Below are positions 36,275 through 47,101 of a stretch of 64,000 nucleotides of DNA, one piece after another (positions within the stretch are counted from its first letter, which is position 1; each line of letters starts with the position of its first letter). The notes under the pieces are model-generated. The model made no database searches and was not told where the DNA came from. It saw nothing but the letters and a program-made list of their open reading frames with translations. Position numbers and translations under genes: made by a program. Location: the NCBI GenBank assembly GCA_932521025.1, contig OW051472.1, positions 8,246,001-8,310,000 on the forward strand, given 5' to 3'. The stretch is from Oscheius onirici. Its lineage: Eukaryota; Nematoda; Chromadorea; Rhabditida; Rhabditidae.

Positions 36275-37287
36275 ATGATACTTCCGACCCTCCTCTTACC
36301 TTTGTTACCTCTGTTGACGGCGGCTGTAGAGGTCGGCGATGACCTCAGCTTCCAGTTGGATCTGATCAAGCATCAGCCATGCGCACATGGATCAAGTCTG
36401 TTTTCTGCTTTGATCTGTTAATTCGAATTAAGAGGCCAAGTGGACGAAGAAGTTGGAATTCGAGTCGGGAACGGACAAGAAGGGACCGAGACTCGAACCG
36501 ATTTCCGGAAAACCTGGATGTTTTTCCATCGGAGGGAAGGTACAAGTCTTTGAGGTATAAAGTTGGACTACACAAAAAAAATTGGTGTTTAGGACTTTGG
36601 AGGAGATTTTTCCATCTATCTTGAGCTTAGAAATACTGCCAAAAAGAACCAAGTTCCGGAGGCTTGTGTAAAGCAAGGAGATGACGGGTGTGGAGGTTTT
36701 GGATCTTGGTAGTTTCTATACTATTCTACTTCAGTGAAACTCCTTTCAGCCTCTATTGCAACGCCTGTCGGACATTCGGTGACAGTTTGGGAGTTCAGGC
36801 GCAGCTTCTTCTCGACGACTCGCCAATCAAATGCAGCGACGGACTATCCAAAGGATCTTACGATAACCTCAAGTTGGCCTTCTGTCTGCCCAAAATGGAG
36901 GAGATTCTCAAATCGCAGGGTCTGACTAAAGAATCTTTCTTGCAACTCGTCAGAAGTGATGTAAGCTTCTTTTCGACTGACTTTAATTCAAATCCAGGAT
37001 GGTCCCGCCTTGAGAGCTATGGGCCTATTCGCTACTGTCTACGTCTTTGATACTGACGTTTCCAAGCAGATGCAGACACAGCAACGAGTCGAAAGTGTTT
37101 ACAGGAAAACGAAGAAGAGTTTCTTCAAGGTTTCTTCTTTTAAAAACTTACACGAAAATTAATTCAGGACGAACCGCTACCAGCCGACGTCTATTGGAGT
37201 CTGCCTTTCAACCAAATGATTAAGAACCAACATACCTACGTAGCTTGTCATAAGATTTATGGAAACATCCGAATTAACCAGAAATGA
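36275..37287 (+). CDS. Secreted cysteine-containing protein, paralogue A, function unknown
   Basis: Six exons, about 270 aa. Begins with a clear signal peptide (MILPTLLLPLLPLLTAAVEV). The mature part has a conserved region with paired cysteines: PEACVKQGDDGCGGFGSCE, then LYCNACRT. After it come SYDNLKLAFCLPKMEEIL and a C-terminal half ending TYVACHKIYGNIRINQK. I do not recognise the family. The neighbour at 37446 is a diverged paralogue with the same exon layout (intron in the GSC codon, GNYNDLSLRVCLPTKNELL in place of SYDNLKLAFCLPKMEEIL). An AATAAA/AATAAA pair lies at about 37296-37304. The 159-bp gap to B would fit an operon. Extracellular role inferred from the signal peptide only. Confidence 0.75.
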
Positions 37288-37445
37288 TCTCAAGAGAATA
37301 AATAAATTCGGTGTCTGACGACAATAAAGTCTCTGCTCGAACCTGTTCGCATCCACACAGGTGGTTCCACTTTTCGTCGCTCCGCCCCCTCCTTCTCAGG
37401 CCACTCCCCCTTTTGTCCTGCTGCTCCTTGGGGCTTCTTCCAGAC

Positions 37446-38650
37446 ATGCTGTCCGTCGCCTGTCTTCTAATATTTTTTGGTCTCGCCTCAGCAGCCGAGA
37501 TCAGCGTCCGGATAGAGCGACACTTTCCATGCTCTGCCAGTTCCGGTCCGTTTTTGGACTTTCCTCTTCTACTGATCCGTCTTGATCAATTCAGATGTCC
37601 TTGGCGCAGCAGCCAGTTTTGGCGCACAGGTCGCGCTAGATAGACAAATCCGTTATCCCCTCCGAAAGCCAAATTTTGAGTAGAAGAGAATCAGGAAATT
37701 TTAGACTTTCTTGCCATATCAAAGGGGGACACATTTTAGCATTCGAAATAAACATAGAAGGCTGGAATCTTTCCAAATCAAAAAATGCCTGTTAAGGTCC
37801 GAAGAAGGAGAATCTTTTGATCAAATTTCCTTCCTACAAAACACCGGGAGTTCATTTCCATGAAGAGACTAACGAACTCGGCCACAAATGTTTCCGTATG
37901 AGTGGAGGAAACGTAGAGGTGAGTCTTACTATACAGGAAAGTCCTTTGACGTCAGAGCGAGTGTATCCGCTCGCTGAACGGGAAAATCCAGTGCGCGGTC
38001 GTAAAAAGATGGAGTTATTCAGGTCTTTGGCAGGGGTCTGTCTGGTGATAAGAAATACTACGTTCATTTGGAGACAAGAATCGGCATTCATGGCAAGCCC
38101 GAGAGGTGCGTCAATGCTGATTCAAATGGATGTGGTGGCATCGGATCATGGTTTGTTCTTTTTTCAAAAATCATCATAGACTAGAGTTCAGTGTCCATTG
38201 TGACATCTGCCACATGAAGGGAGGTGCCCTCAAGAACTTTGTCCAAATTTTCAAAGGAGATAAGCCGGCCGAGTGCTCTTCGCAGGTACATCGTTCCGCT
38301 AATCCAACTTACTGTATTCAGGGTCTGTCGCCTGGAAACTACAATGATCTGTCTCTTCGTGTCTGTCTGCCTACAAAGAACGAACTACTGCCTTTCCTTG
38401 ACCAGGTCTGCTCTTTTTTTTTCAAGACTAGAAATTTGTTCAGAATGCCAGTCGGGCAGAACAGCTGTGGGATCTGTTCGTGAGCTCGCGTGCCCGTTCT
38501 GGAGAGATTCCTTTAGTCATTGCCGCCAGAATCTTCGATCGACCAATTAACCAGCTCAGTGCAAAGGAAATGAACGAATTGATTCACGATTCAAAGGCCG
38601 GCCTCGTCGGATGTCACTGGATTTATGCGACGGTCTCCCAACAGAGCTAA
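37446..38650 (+). CDS. Secreted cysteine-containing protein, paralogue B, one splice site doubtful
   Basis: Tandem paralogue of the gene at 36275. Signal peptide MLSVACLLIFFGLASA. Later exons give HFHEETNELGHKCFRM, KKYYVHLETRIGIHGKPER, EFSVHCDICHMKGGAL, YNDLSLRVCLPTKNELL and the end HWIYATVSQQS. The intron after the first two exons has to use the donor near 37629 to avoid a stop. At the GSC junction (38150) the donor homologous to A's gives TGA with the acceptor at 38179. The frame survives only if the upstream donor gagag/gtgcgt (38106) is used, which drops the segment CVNADSNGCGGIGSC. So this copy is either shortened by about 15 residues in its cysteine region or decaying. Confidence 0.6.
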
Positions 38651-38976
38651 ACTGAATTAGAAGACGAGTAATTGCTGAGCCTCATGAGAGATCTTTCACA
38701 GAGAATATATACAGAGATTATTATTTATATGAAGATTAGACACGGTTTCTATGTAAATCCCAAGTTGCAAAAGACGTTGAGAAAAATTGGGCATTTTCGT
38801 TACGCTAAGATTTGCAATGCCATCATCAAGGCTAGAAGTAAAGTTTTTTTTGCGGAGTCTTTCCCAATGTGCCTTGGTTTTTCTCCGGCCAGCACCTTTT
38901 AACCGTTGAAAAGTTACCGAAGAACCCAAATGTTCCCCCTAATTATTTTATCCCAAAATGGAATAATTATTTCGAT

Positions 38977-39249
38977 ATTTAAAGATAGCAGGCAGGCGCC
39001 AGCGTCAATCTAAAGGTCCCAAGTTCAAACCGCTTCTGCCTAACCAAGGCATCCATCCTCCCGAGGTCGGTAAATTGGTAGTAGCATGCTGCGAAGATAA
39101 AGCGTTCTTGGAGTCAGACTTGGCACCTGTCCAGATTATAGAACGTAAGCCTGATTTCTCTGGCCCCTCAGATTAGACCCGCACGCAATTGAGCTTGCTC
39201 TGGCGTTGATTACGGGGTAAACTTTATCTTTATCTTTTATTTAAAGATA
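38977..39249. mobile_element. SINE-like element with 11-bp target-site duplication
   Basis: An exact direct repeat ATTTAAAGATA lies at 38977-38987 and 39239-39249. Between them are a tRNA-like segment with a B-box-like aagttcaaacc (39021-39031), an A-box-like attggtagtagcatgctg further in, and a 3' tail of simple repeat (tttatctttatctttt). No coding capacity. This is the layout of a retroposed SINE. Confidence 0.65.
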
Positions 39250-39585
39250 CTTGTCAAAAAGAAAGCAAAAAAAACTTGATCTGTTCTTCACAAATAACTC
39301 TTGACAATCTGCAGAAGGTAGGGTTAGTCCAGATACGACAAAGGATTAGTGTAAGAAACTGAAAAATTAACTGTTCTGAAGAAGTGTCAGCGCCTGATAA
39401 ATAAAACATTTGAAAGATGGAAACAAAAATATGTGAGATACCACGGTAGCTGCACTGAATTGATTCCTCTGTAGCTGGTAGAACAGAACAAGCAACTTTT
39501 TGCTGTCTTCTGGTTTACACGCATTCTCCCGAAGCCTTTCGGCTACAGACTACTTTCCTCGTTACTCTACAAGCACAGAGCTCGG

Positions 39586-40026
39586 GACTTTGCGAGCGAA
39601 TCTGTTGGTCGATGTAGCAGAGAAGGAGGGAGCTGAAGATGCTGGACCATCGGAAACATCGCATCCGACTGCGGCCAGCCTCTTCTGTGAGACGAACATT
39701 CTCGGACACTCGATGACGATGCCTTCACAAGCAATGAAGTTCATGTTGGTGCTATTTGAAACTCGCTCGGTCAGCGCCTGTGCGGATGTCTTTCACGAAA
39801 AAAAAATACGCGTCTGTAAGATGAAAAATGCGCTCTGAACAATATGGATATTATCAGTCGAAGTGAACATCTTCTCGAAGACCTTATTCTGATTCTGATG
39901 AGAGACGCTCCACATCTCAAAAGCGACAGTCTTCGAGCTCTGGACAGAACGATACTACATATCACTCTTCAGCCCTTCTACTACCAGCGTCTACGAATGC
40001 CAGATGATACCATCGTCTTCTTCTGA
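39586..40026 (+). other. Possible coding remnant, two-part frame
   Basis: Two coding-looking segments: LGTLRANLLVDVAEKEGAED ... HSMTMPSQAMKF (about 39586-39742) and SEHLLEDLILILMRDAPHLK ... RMPDDTIVFF ending at TGA 40024-40026. They join in frame only through a weak donor (AT/gttggt near 39743) and the acceptor ttatcag near 39858. No start or domain found. It may be the 3' end of a gene, or a relic. Confidence 0.3.
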
Positions 40027-40416
40027 ATGTTTCTCTGGAACAAAAACTATCGAAAAGACTTGTTCTTGTTGTTTACTTTCCTGTATTCTTGATATCTGTT
40101 CTTTAACATTTACGAACAAGTGGGTGGTCTTTGCTCAAGTAAATCTTGTTCGAGCAGTTGTAAATTTCTATCTACTCTTCTGTTTCTAACAGAAGACTTC
40201 ACCATCAAAAGTCTAAACAAGAAAATAGTTTATCAACAGCTTTATGTTGCAAGGAATGTCCAGCTGACTTCCCGGTGCAAGTCTCTTTCCCGAAAAGAGA
40301 GACAATGACCACAATTGTTACACTCGTAACCAACACAAAGGCCATCAAGCAAAACAATCCCACTGTAGTTGGGCGGCGCATCGAAGCGGCCGAACAGGCG
40401 ACCAGTCACGACGACC

Positions 40417-41941
40417 ATGGACAAGACGGCGGTGAGTTAAGTCTGGATACCTCAATCCCGAACATTTCTTTTCAAGACATCTTTTTCTTTGATCTCTTCC
40501 AATAAGATCAGAATTCGCTATTTTTTCACTGACTTTTCAAAATATAAAAAGAGCGTTTTGAACCAAAATAGTATATTTTTACATTCCTGACGAAATATAG
40601 TGTAGATCAGAAAAAGAAGCCGTTGATTGACAAAAAAAAATTGCAGGAGCCCGACCCTTCTTACTGTTGTTTCACCATCCTCGCCATTTGCATTACTCTC
40701 TTCTCAGCCGGAGCCACATTTCTCATAGCCAATCACATGTACACAGGAATGCCATGTAACGACTCAGCTCCACCAGAGATGCCACTACAGGTACATTTCT
40801 TTTACTCCCTTTCTGCCATTGATCGCGGTGGTTGGAGTGGATCGGAATCCGAAGCGGTCTCAGTGCCAAAAAGACGAGGAGAAAGTGACCGAACCGTTTT
40901 CGGTGAACACCGAAGGGTTAAGCCTGTTCGCGGTCATCGCATTCCAACGTCAAATTGACCTTGGGAAAATAGTTATGACGTTAGAAAGGGAGAAAAAGCC
41001 CATTACCAGTTGTTTTCTTCTCTTTGCGGACATTCTAGGCGACCTTGCGTCGACCCTGTTCTCTTCTTTTTGAAAACAGGGCAAAAGAGTCGTCAGCTGA
41101 TCGAAGCCAATGATTGTGACACACCCAAACCTTATTGGAAAGTCATAAACAAAAGATCACAAATTGTGGGGAATTTCGGGAATCCCGCCGCCGTGATGGT
41201 TTTCGATGTCTGTCATCGGTCGGTCGCGCTCGCTCTGATAAAATACGAGAGAGCCCGACGCGTCGTTTTTTGTCACCCGATAGCACTTCAACATGAAGTG
41301 AAAAGCCTCCCAAAATAGATCTTTTGATTGGGGAACTAATTGATTAGACTGGACGGGAAAAAAAACTCGAACCATTTCCATTTTCAAACTATTTCTAGTC
41401 TGGTCAGATATAGAGCTTCTAGAAATTTCTGATAAGACGTCTCTTTTGATGTCACCAGTTTTTGGCAAAAATGGCGCTAATTCGAATAATGGAATCAGGT
41501 TCAAAACGGCGGGTCAGTCAAGGTTGTTACCTCCTCTGGAATACTACCAGAAGGAATTAGATAGGTGTTCAATCATTTTGGTCACGAGATGCGCGAGTCG
41601 GACGAACACCGCGCAGCGGCCTATTTGTGGCACACAAGACAGCTGTGGGATCTTTCAGATGCAGTCCTTCGGTTCCGATCGTCTCTTCTTGCCCGAAAAG
41701 AGAGTCGTCGTGGTCAAGCTGACTGGTCTCCGTCGATGTTACATTCTGCCGGCTAAGCAGAAAGAGGTTTTTGACCAGTTTGTCTTCCAAACCAACAAAT
41801 CCATCATTTCAGCTGACAGTCAAAAACTTCCGCGTGGTTGAAGAGGCCTTGGGTCGTCCACTGCTTCGACATTTGTCATCGGAAGAAGCTGCCAAAATGT
41901 GCGATGGATTTCATACTTTTTTACTCACCGACTCGCCTTGA
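40417..41941 (+). CDS. Single-pass membrane protein, possibly BRICHOS type (model incomplete)
   Basis: The first exon codes MDKTA (gtgagt, phase 0), and the second, from 40611, codes KKKPLIDKKKLQEPDPS and then a membrane span (YCCFTILAICITLFSAGATF) and the short start of an outside part. That is a type II topology: lysine-rich cytosolic tail, then membrane. A later exon ends RVVVVKLTGLRRCYILPAKQ and splices at 41768 to LTVKNFRVVEEALGRPLL ... AKMCDGFHTFLLTDSP, stop 41939-41941. A CYI(L/M)P motif followed about 40 residues later by a single cysteine is typical of BRICHOS domains in type II proteins such as ITM2. Exons between about 40790 and 41450 are unresolved. The family is a guess. Confidence 0.4.
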
Positions 41942-41975
41942 AATTATCGCCGTCACTTGATCTCATGTAAACAGA

Positions 41976-41988
41976 CCCCCCCCCCCCC
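41976..41988. repeat. Poly-C run
   Basis: Thirteen consecutive C residues just after the stop of the preceding gene. Exact length may be unreliable. Confidence 0.8.
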
Positions 41989-42305
41989 TTTAGTTATCTC
42001 AGAAGAAGCATACCTCGTCTTTCCTTTATCATTTGCGCTTTAAGTGTTTCAGTAAACATTGTTAAACTCTTTATGAAAACAGAAAGACAACACGCTTTGT
42101 CAACAACGAAGAGTGTCCATGAGACCAGACAGTGCTTATGCTACAAGATTCACGCGGAGTTACCCAGCTGGAGAGGAAAGGACTAGGAGTAGATGGGAAA
42201 CCGGCATCTGTGTCAGCTATTTACAGCGATTTGGGAGAGGAGAATGAGATATCTGAGCAAGGAGAAGTAAGTGAAAGTAGTGTGTACAGGAGGATATGTA
42301 AAGGA

Positions 42306-44410
42306 CTATGACACTTGGTGCGAGTCCTTGGTCGTCTCGTCGTCTTCATGATGCTCGAACGGATCGCGGAACTGGTATCCAGCTTGTCCAGATCTGAACA
42401 CATATACCGTAAAATCTCTATAAGAAGCCCCCTACGTAAGATACGCAGTTACGTACTCACGTTTTTTGTGGTCAAGACGGCATTTTCTGACTTTTTAATG
42501 TTCTGCAAACTTTTAGCCCCTGACGTCCTCTACAACTTTGCAGAATACCAAAAAGCTGAAAAATGTCGTCTTGACCCTGAAAAAACGTGAATACGTAATT
42601 GGGTAGCTTACGTAAGGGGGAGGGCTTCTAATAGAGGTTTTACAGAGAGTAGACGAGACTTACCCTTCTGGAATTTGCACTTCGGGTTGAGATTGTTCGG
42701 CATCTGCGACACATGGATTGCTTCCATGGAAGGCCGAATTGACTCTTCCATCATCGTCCTCTTCTTCTAAGGGACTGTGACCAGATCGATTGAACATGTT
42801 TTTGATCTTTTTGCGGAAAGACTGGGAAAGACTCTCCTGAGGCTCGGTTTCCTCGTCACTGAATCATTTCTATCCTTTCAGAACAAACAAAATACAAACC
42901 TTGTGTGGTTCTCCATATGTGCCAGAAAGTCTTCGTCAACGAGATGTTCTTGAGAGCCCATGTTGTGATGAATTTCGACGAGGGTACTGGAGGAGCCAGA
43001 TGGCTGAGGCTGGGAAACAGCATCAAAATTGGGATTTTGACCTTCATCCACTTGATCAACTGACAGTGCTGGAGCTACCGACGCAGAAGATGTCGAAGGC
43101 TGCTGAAAGTTCTTATCAAAAAGGTCACTTCCATCATAGAGTAAAAACTCATCATGTGTTACACACAGAGAGTCAGTGGTCACAGGTCTTACATCGACTC
43201 GTCTCCTCTCGTCATCACTCGACTCGCTGTCCGAATTCTTCGCTCCGACTCTTCGTTTGCACATCGGACACACTTTTCGATTCTGCGTAAGCCATGGATC
43301 TATACAGAGACAGTGGTATGCTTCAATCGGAGAGATTAAATTAAGGAAAAAATAGAACCAACTGTGTCTGCATGGAAGTACTCGCAGTTTTTCTCCCTCA
43401 ACGAAATCTTCCAAACAGATGGCACACGTTTCTGGATAGTCTCCTCTGTGAAATTTCTTCGTTGGAATCTTCCTGAGATTCCTCTTTGACAGTCTCTTTC
43501 TGGCTATTCTTCGGCGCTCCCGACACAGTCGAATCGCCTTAAAAATCTGAATTAATCGCGGCAGTTGATTGGGTTTCTTTGACTACCACCAAATTCAGCT
43601 AGACTACTGAATGGGGAAGAGAAAACAACCAACCAAGCTGACGAGAAGTACGATGAAACAGAAGGAGACTACGACCACGAAGGGAATGAGGTAGCGGAAG
43701 AGGTCGTAGTAGCCCGGAGAGATTTTGATCTGTACCACATATCTTAACAGGGCTGGTTGTAAGCTAAATTTACTACATACCCTTGACTTGGAGGATACTT
43801 GTTCATCATGTAGTTCATGCAGTCGTAAGACACCATCAAAACGGGGATCTTGACATCGTCGGCATATTTTCCGCCATTCATGTCTACCGGTCCCTTGCCC
43901 TTATCGTTGAAGACGATGATGGCCGTCAGGCCGATAGGTTTTGCCGTCTGTACATGGTAGGCCTTTTCGGAAAAGTTGCAAGTTCCTCTGGGAATGACTC
44001 CGAACATGTTGTAGCAAGAGGAAGCTGAGCCATTGATCTTTGGCTCGTACTGAAACAGTCTCTTTTCATTTCGCAATGCTTTCCGGCACAATAGTGTCGT
44101 TTTCAATAGATTCGAATCAATTCAAAAAAGGGACAAAAGCCTACCGTAACAGGACCACAAGCGAGTGCTGGATCGACGGAAACTGGGCATCCGATGGCAT
44201 GTTGACTGAAAGAGAAAGTAGCAACGTCGGGACCGAAATTGGCTCCCGTTGCTTCACATCTTTCGATTGGATGACGAATTCCTTTTCCACCCGTAGCTGG
44301 TTGTAACTAAATTTCTCATTCACAAACCCATGTAATGAACTCACAATTTCAACAATAAATTGTGATTTGGTTAGACTGAAGGTACATAGAAGAATCGCGA
44401 GAAAGAGCAT
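42306..44410 (-). CDS. PA-TM-RING ubiquitin ligase (RNF13/RNF167 type)
   Basis: Membrane E3 ubiquitin ligase of the endolysosomal system. Starts at 44410 with a signal peptide (MLFLAILLCTFSLTKSQ). The lumenal protease-associated domain follows: NMFGVIPRGTCNFSEKAYH, TAIIVFNDKGKGP, VKIPVLMVSYDC. Next is one membrane span (YLIPFVVVVSFCFIVLLVSL) and a basic juxtamembrane part (RERRRIARKRLSKRNLRKIP). The RING-H2 finger reads ETCAICLEDF, LRVLPCRHAYHCLCIDPWL and VCPMCK. A long Ser/acidic tail ends FRDPFEHHEDDETTKDSHQVS. All eight zinc ligands are present. The last intron (about 42393-42655) contains a palindromic MITE; its donor after CCAGAAGG keeps the frame into the last exon. Confidence 0.9.
42416..42643. 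mobile_element. Palindromic MITE (TACCTCTATTAGAA family), copy 1, in RING gene intron
   Basis: Ends are inverted (accgtaaaatctctataagaa and ttctaatagaggttttac). The arms pair along most of their length: gtcaagacggcattttctga with tgaaaaatgtcgtcttgac, and tacgtaag with cttacgta. Same family as 57536-57774, sharing gcccctgacgtcctctacaa then ctttgcagaa in the centre. No coding capacity. Confidence 0.8.
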
Positions 44411-45925
44411 CTTCTGCTGTAGGACTAGAACCACATCGGATATGATCTGAAAATTGTTTGTTGAAAATGTTGCACGTCAGCTGACACCACAACAAGACAA
44501 AGTGGGAACGAGATCAATATTGGAGACCAAGGGTTGGAAATTGTTTTGATCACTTCCTGAAGGGATAAACACGTGATATATTTGGACGCCGGGTGCCATT
44601 TATAGAGAGTCGTTAAATTTGGTCGAGATAAGACTGGAGGGAGAGGTAAATTCTGATATGAGGACGAGGGGAAACCCAGACGAGAAATCGATAGATTGAA
44701 CGCGTTCAGGAAAATCGATGGAAGGTGATAAGATTTCGGTGAAAAAGTACTGTTCCAGAAGGAGTAACTTGTCATGGAAAGGATAGACTGGTTCTTATCT
44801 CAGGCATTTTTTTACTTCCAATGGGCCAGTAGCAGACGGGCTATTGGAGGGGTGGTAAAAACAACCAGTGAAGGCAAAACAAGAGAAGGGAAGGGAGAGA
44901 AACAGAGTACACACGATCAATGGGAGAAGGAAGTATCAGTGCTCTCTGCGTGTTGTTCACAGGAAATGACTAGATTTTGATAAGGATGAACTCGAAAATA
45001 CGAATGGACGATCACGAGGTTCAGTCTCTCGCAGGGCCTGACATAACGACGGCTAAACATCGTACAAAACATCATGACTGACCCGCTCTTATCTCGGGAG
45101 AAACAACAAAGATACAGAGGCTTTTGAAATGGAGGCGTATGACTCTGTCTGTAGAAGATTGTTAGTCAAAAAGAATTGGAAATGAGTCAGAGAACTGGGA
45201 TGGGCAGGATAGTCGTCCGAACTAGTCATTCGACTCTGTCAGATCATTTTTCTTACGGCTAGACGACTAATGAGTATAACTGGACCGAGATGGGGAGACG
45301 AGACCTGTCTGGGCGAGAAGCAATACCAAAACAACAGTACACATTAGCAATTTGGGTAGAGGCCTGCTGACAGATGGGAAGATGAATTTTTGGAGTATTC
45401 CAAAGTCAATACTATTTCCTGTCAACTCCAAAACGTTAGTTTCCCCTTTGGTAGCTAAAATACAGTGGGTCACTCCAGAAGAGGCAGTTTCAGTCTCACT
45501 TTCGCTTCGAGACCGATCTATCGTAATCAGCGCGTGGTTTCCACGATATTCAAACATAAAAAAAATCAATTTTTCTTTTGGGTTGTTCCATTTTCTTGCC
45601 ATTTTTTTATCAATTCTGCTTCTTTTTCTGTTAGAAACAACCTATTCCTCTGTCCATGTAAAGTAAACGTAGTTGAAAAATATCCAATTGATAAAAATTC
45701 TTTTCTTCCAAAAAGCCGAATCTTTTGCATGCTCAAAATACAAAATCTTCAGGAAATTTTAGACTACACGGCCTTGCTTTTCCGCTGTGAAATGCCTTTT
45801 GTTTAGAGCGCAAAATCGGGAACTTGTTGAAGTCATCGTTTGAATACTTCTGCCATTCTATTTTTTCATATTCTTCATTATTTTGTTTCTTTATTCAATC
45901 ATCAAAAATAGTGTTTAGAAGAGCC
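44411..45925. other. Region between divergent RING gene and pbs-2
   Basis: About 1.5 kb separating a minus-strand and a plus-strand start, so presumably two promoters. The longest frames (44425-44775 and 45267-45602, both minus) have no domain or start context and are probably chance. Confidence 0.45.
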
Positions 45926-46926
45926 ATGGCTGCCATCGAGACTCAGAAGAATGTCATGCGGCTGGAGGCCGATCGTGGAGGCGACTTTGACTTCTCGAAC
46001 TGCATTAGAAACATGGCCGTGTCTCGGTTAGTTTTCACCTTCTTTTTTATAAGAAAATACTGTGATTTTAGTATGGGTGGACCGGCTCCCAAGCTGCGAT
46101 CAACAGGAACAACCATTGTTGCCGTTACTTACAAGGGAGGACTCGTTATGGGAGCCGATTCTCGAGCCACTGCTGGAAATATCATAGCCGACAAACATTG
46201 CGAGAAGGTGCATTATCTGACAGAGAGCATCTATGCTTGTGGAGCTGGAACTGCTGCTGATCTCGATCAGGTACTTTTTGCCTCTTTGCAGTTTCACAAT
46301 TCGCATTTTCAGGTGTGCAAAATGCTTTCCGGAAATCTTCGACTCTCTGAAATCCAAACTGGTCGCAAGGCCCGAGTCATCACAGCTCTTCGCATGGCCA
46401 AGCAGCATCTCTTCAACTATATGGGCTACGTCGGAGCATACCTGCTGATTGGTGGAGTCGATCCGACTGGTCCTCATCTTTACGAATGTTCTGCTAATGG
46501 AACCACCATGGCCAAGCCGTTCGCGGCTCAGGGATCTGGCAGTTATGCTGCTATCACAATTCTCGAGCGTGATTTCAAGACCGGAATGAGCGTAATATTC
46601 GTTTTTGTTCTGTTCTAATTGTTTTTGCTTAGGAAGAGCAAGCATCGGATCTTGTACAGCGTGCTCTTCATGCCGGTATGCACGGAGATAACGCTTCCGG
46701 AAACAGTCTCAATCTCGTCGTCATTACGCCCGAAAAGACCAACTTCAGAGTGAGATTTTCTTGCAAACGTTTATTCAAATATGTTTAGGGACCAATCGTA
46801 CCCGATTTCTGCAAGAAGCCTGATCCCGTTGACCTCGAATACAAATTCAAGGCTGGCTCCACCAAGGTCCTGAAGCAGAAGACGTACAAGTACGATATTA
46901 TCGAGTCGATGGATATGAGCCACTAG
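45926..46926 (+). CDS. pbs-2: 20S proteasome subunit beta-2 (PSMB7)
   Basis: Catalytic beta-2 subunit of the 20S proteasome, responsible for trypsin-like cleavage. Five exons (45926-46026, 46072-46270, 46313-46591, 46633-46749, 46789-46926) give 277 aa, the length I recall for human PSMB7. The propeptide is removed before the catalytic threonine in RSTG/TTIVAVTYKGGLVMGADS. Asp17-equivalent (GADSRAT) and Lys33-equivalent (IADKHCEKVH) are present, as is the SGSYAA segment near the active site. The C-terminal arm (KVLKQKTYKYDIIESMDMSH) that wraps the neighbouring beta-3 subunit is present. ATG follows an acceptor (tagtgtttag) by seven bases. The next gene starts 175 bp after the stop on the same strand. 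Confidence 0.97.
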
Positions 46927-47101
46927 ACGCTGTGTTTGTAAACAATGGGTTGGATGTTTTACCCAGTGACCTAAACTATTCTGTCCACCTTTCCGATCTT
47001 TAAAATAAAGTATTTCTTATCCCATTCAACGTCATACCTCTTTCGTTCTGTTCCGAATTATACTGCATCAAAAAAGGCCCACTTTATAAAAGCTTTCTCA
47101 G

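Noticed and set aside
41157-41504. 115-codon minus-strand open frame
   Set aside because: Opposite a coding-looking plus-strand stretch; no domain or start context.
45267-45602. 111-codon minus-strand open frame upstream of pbs-2
   Set aside because: No homology, and the opposite strand is equally open. Likely chance in the promoter region.
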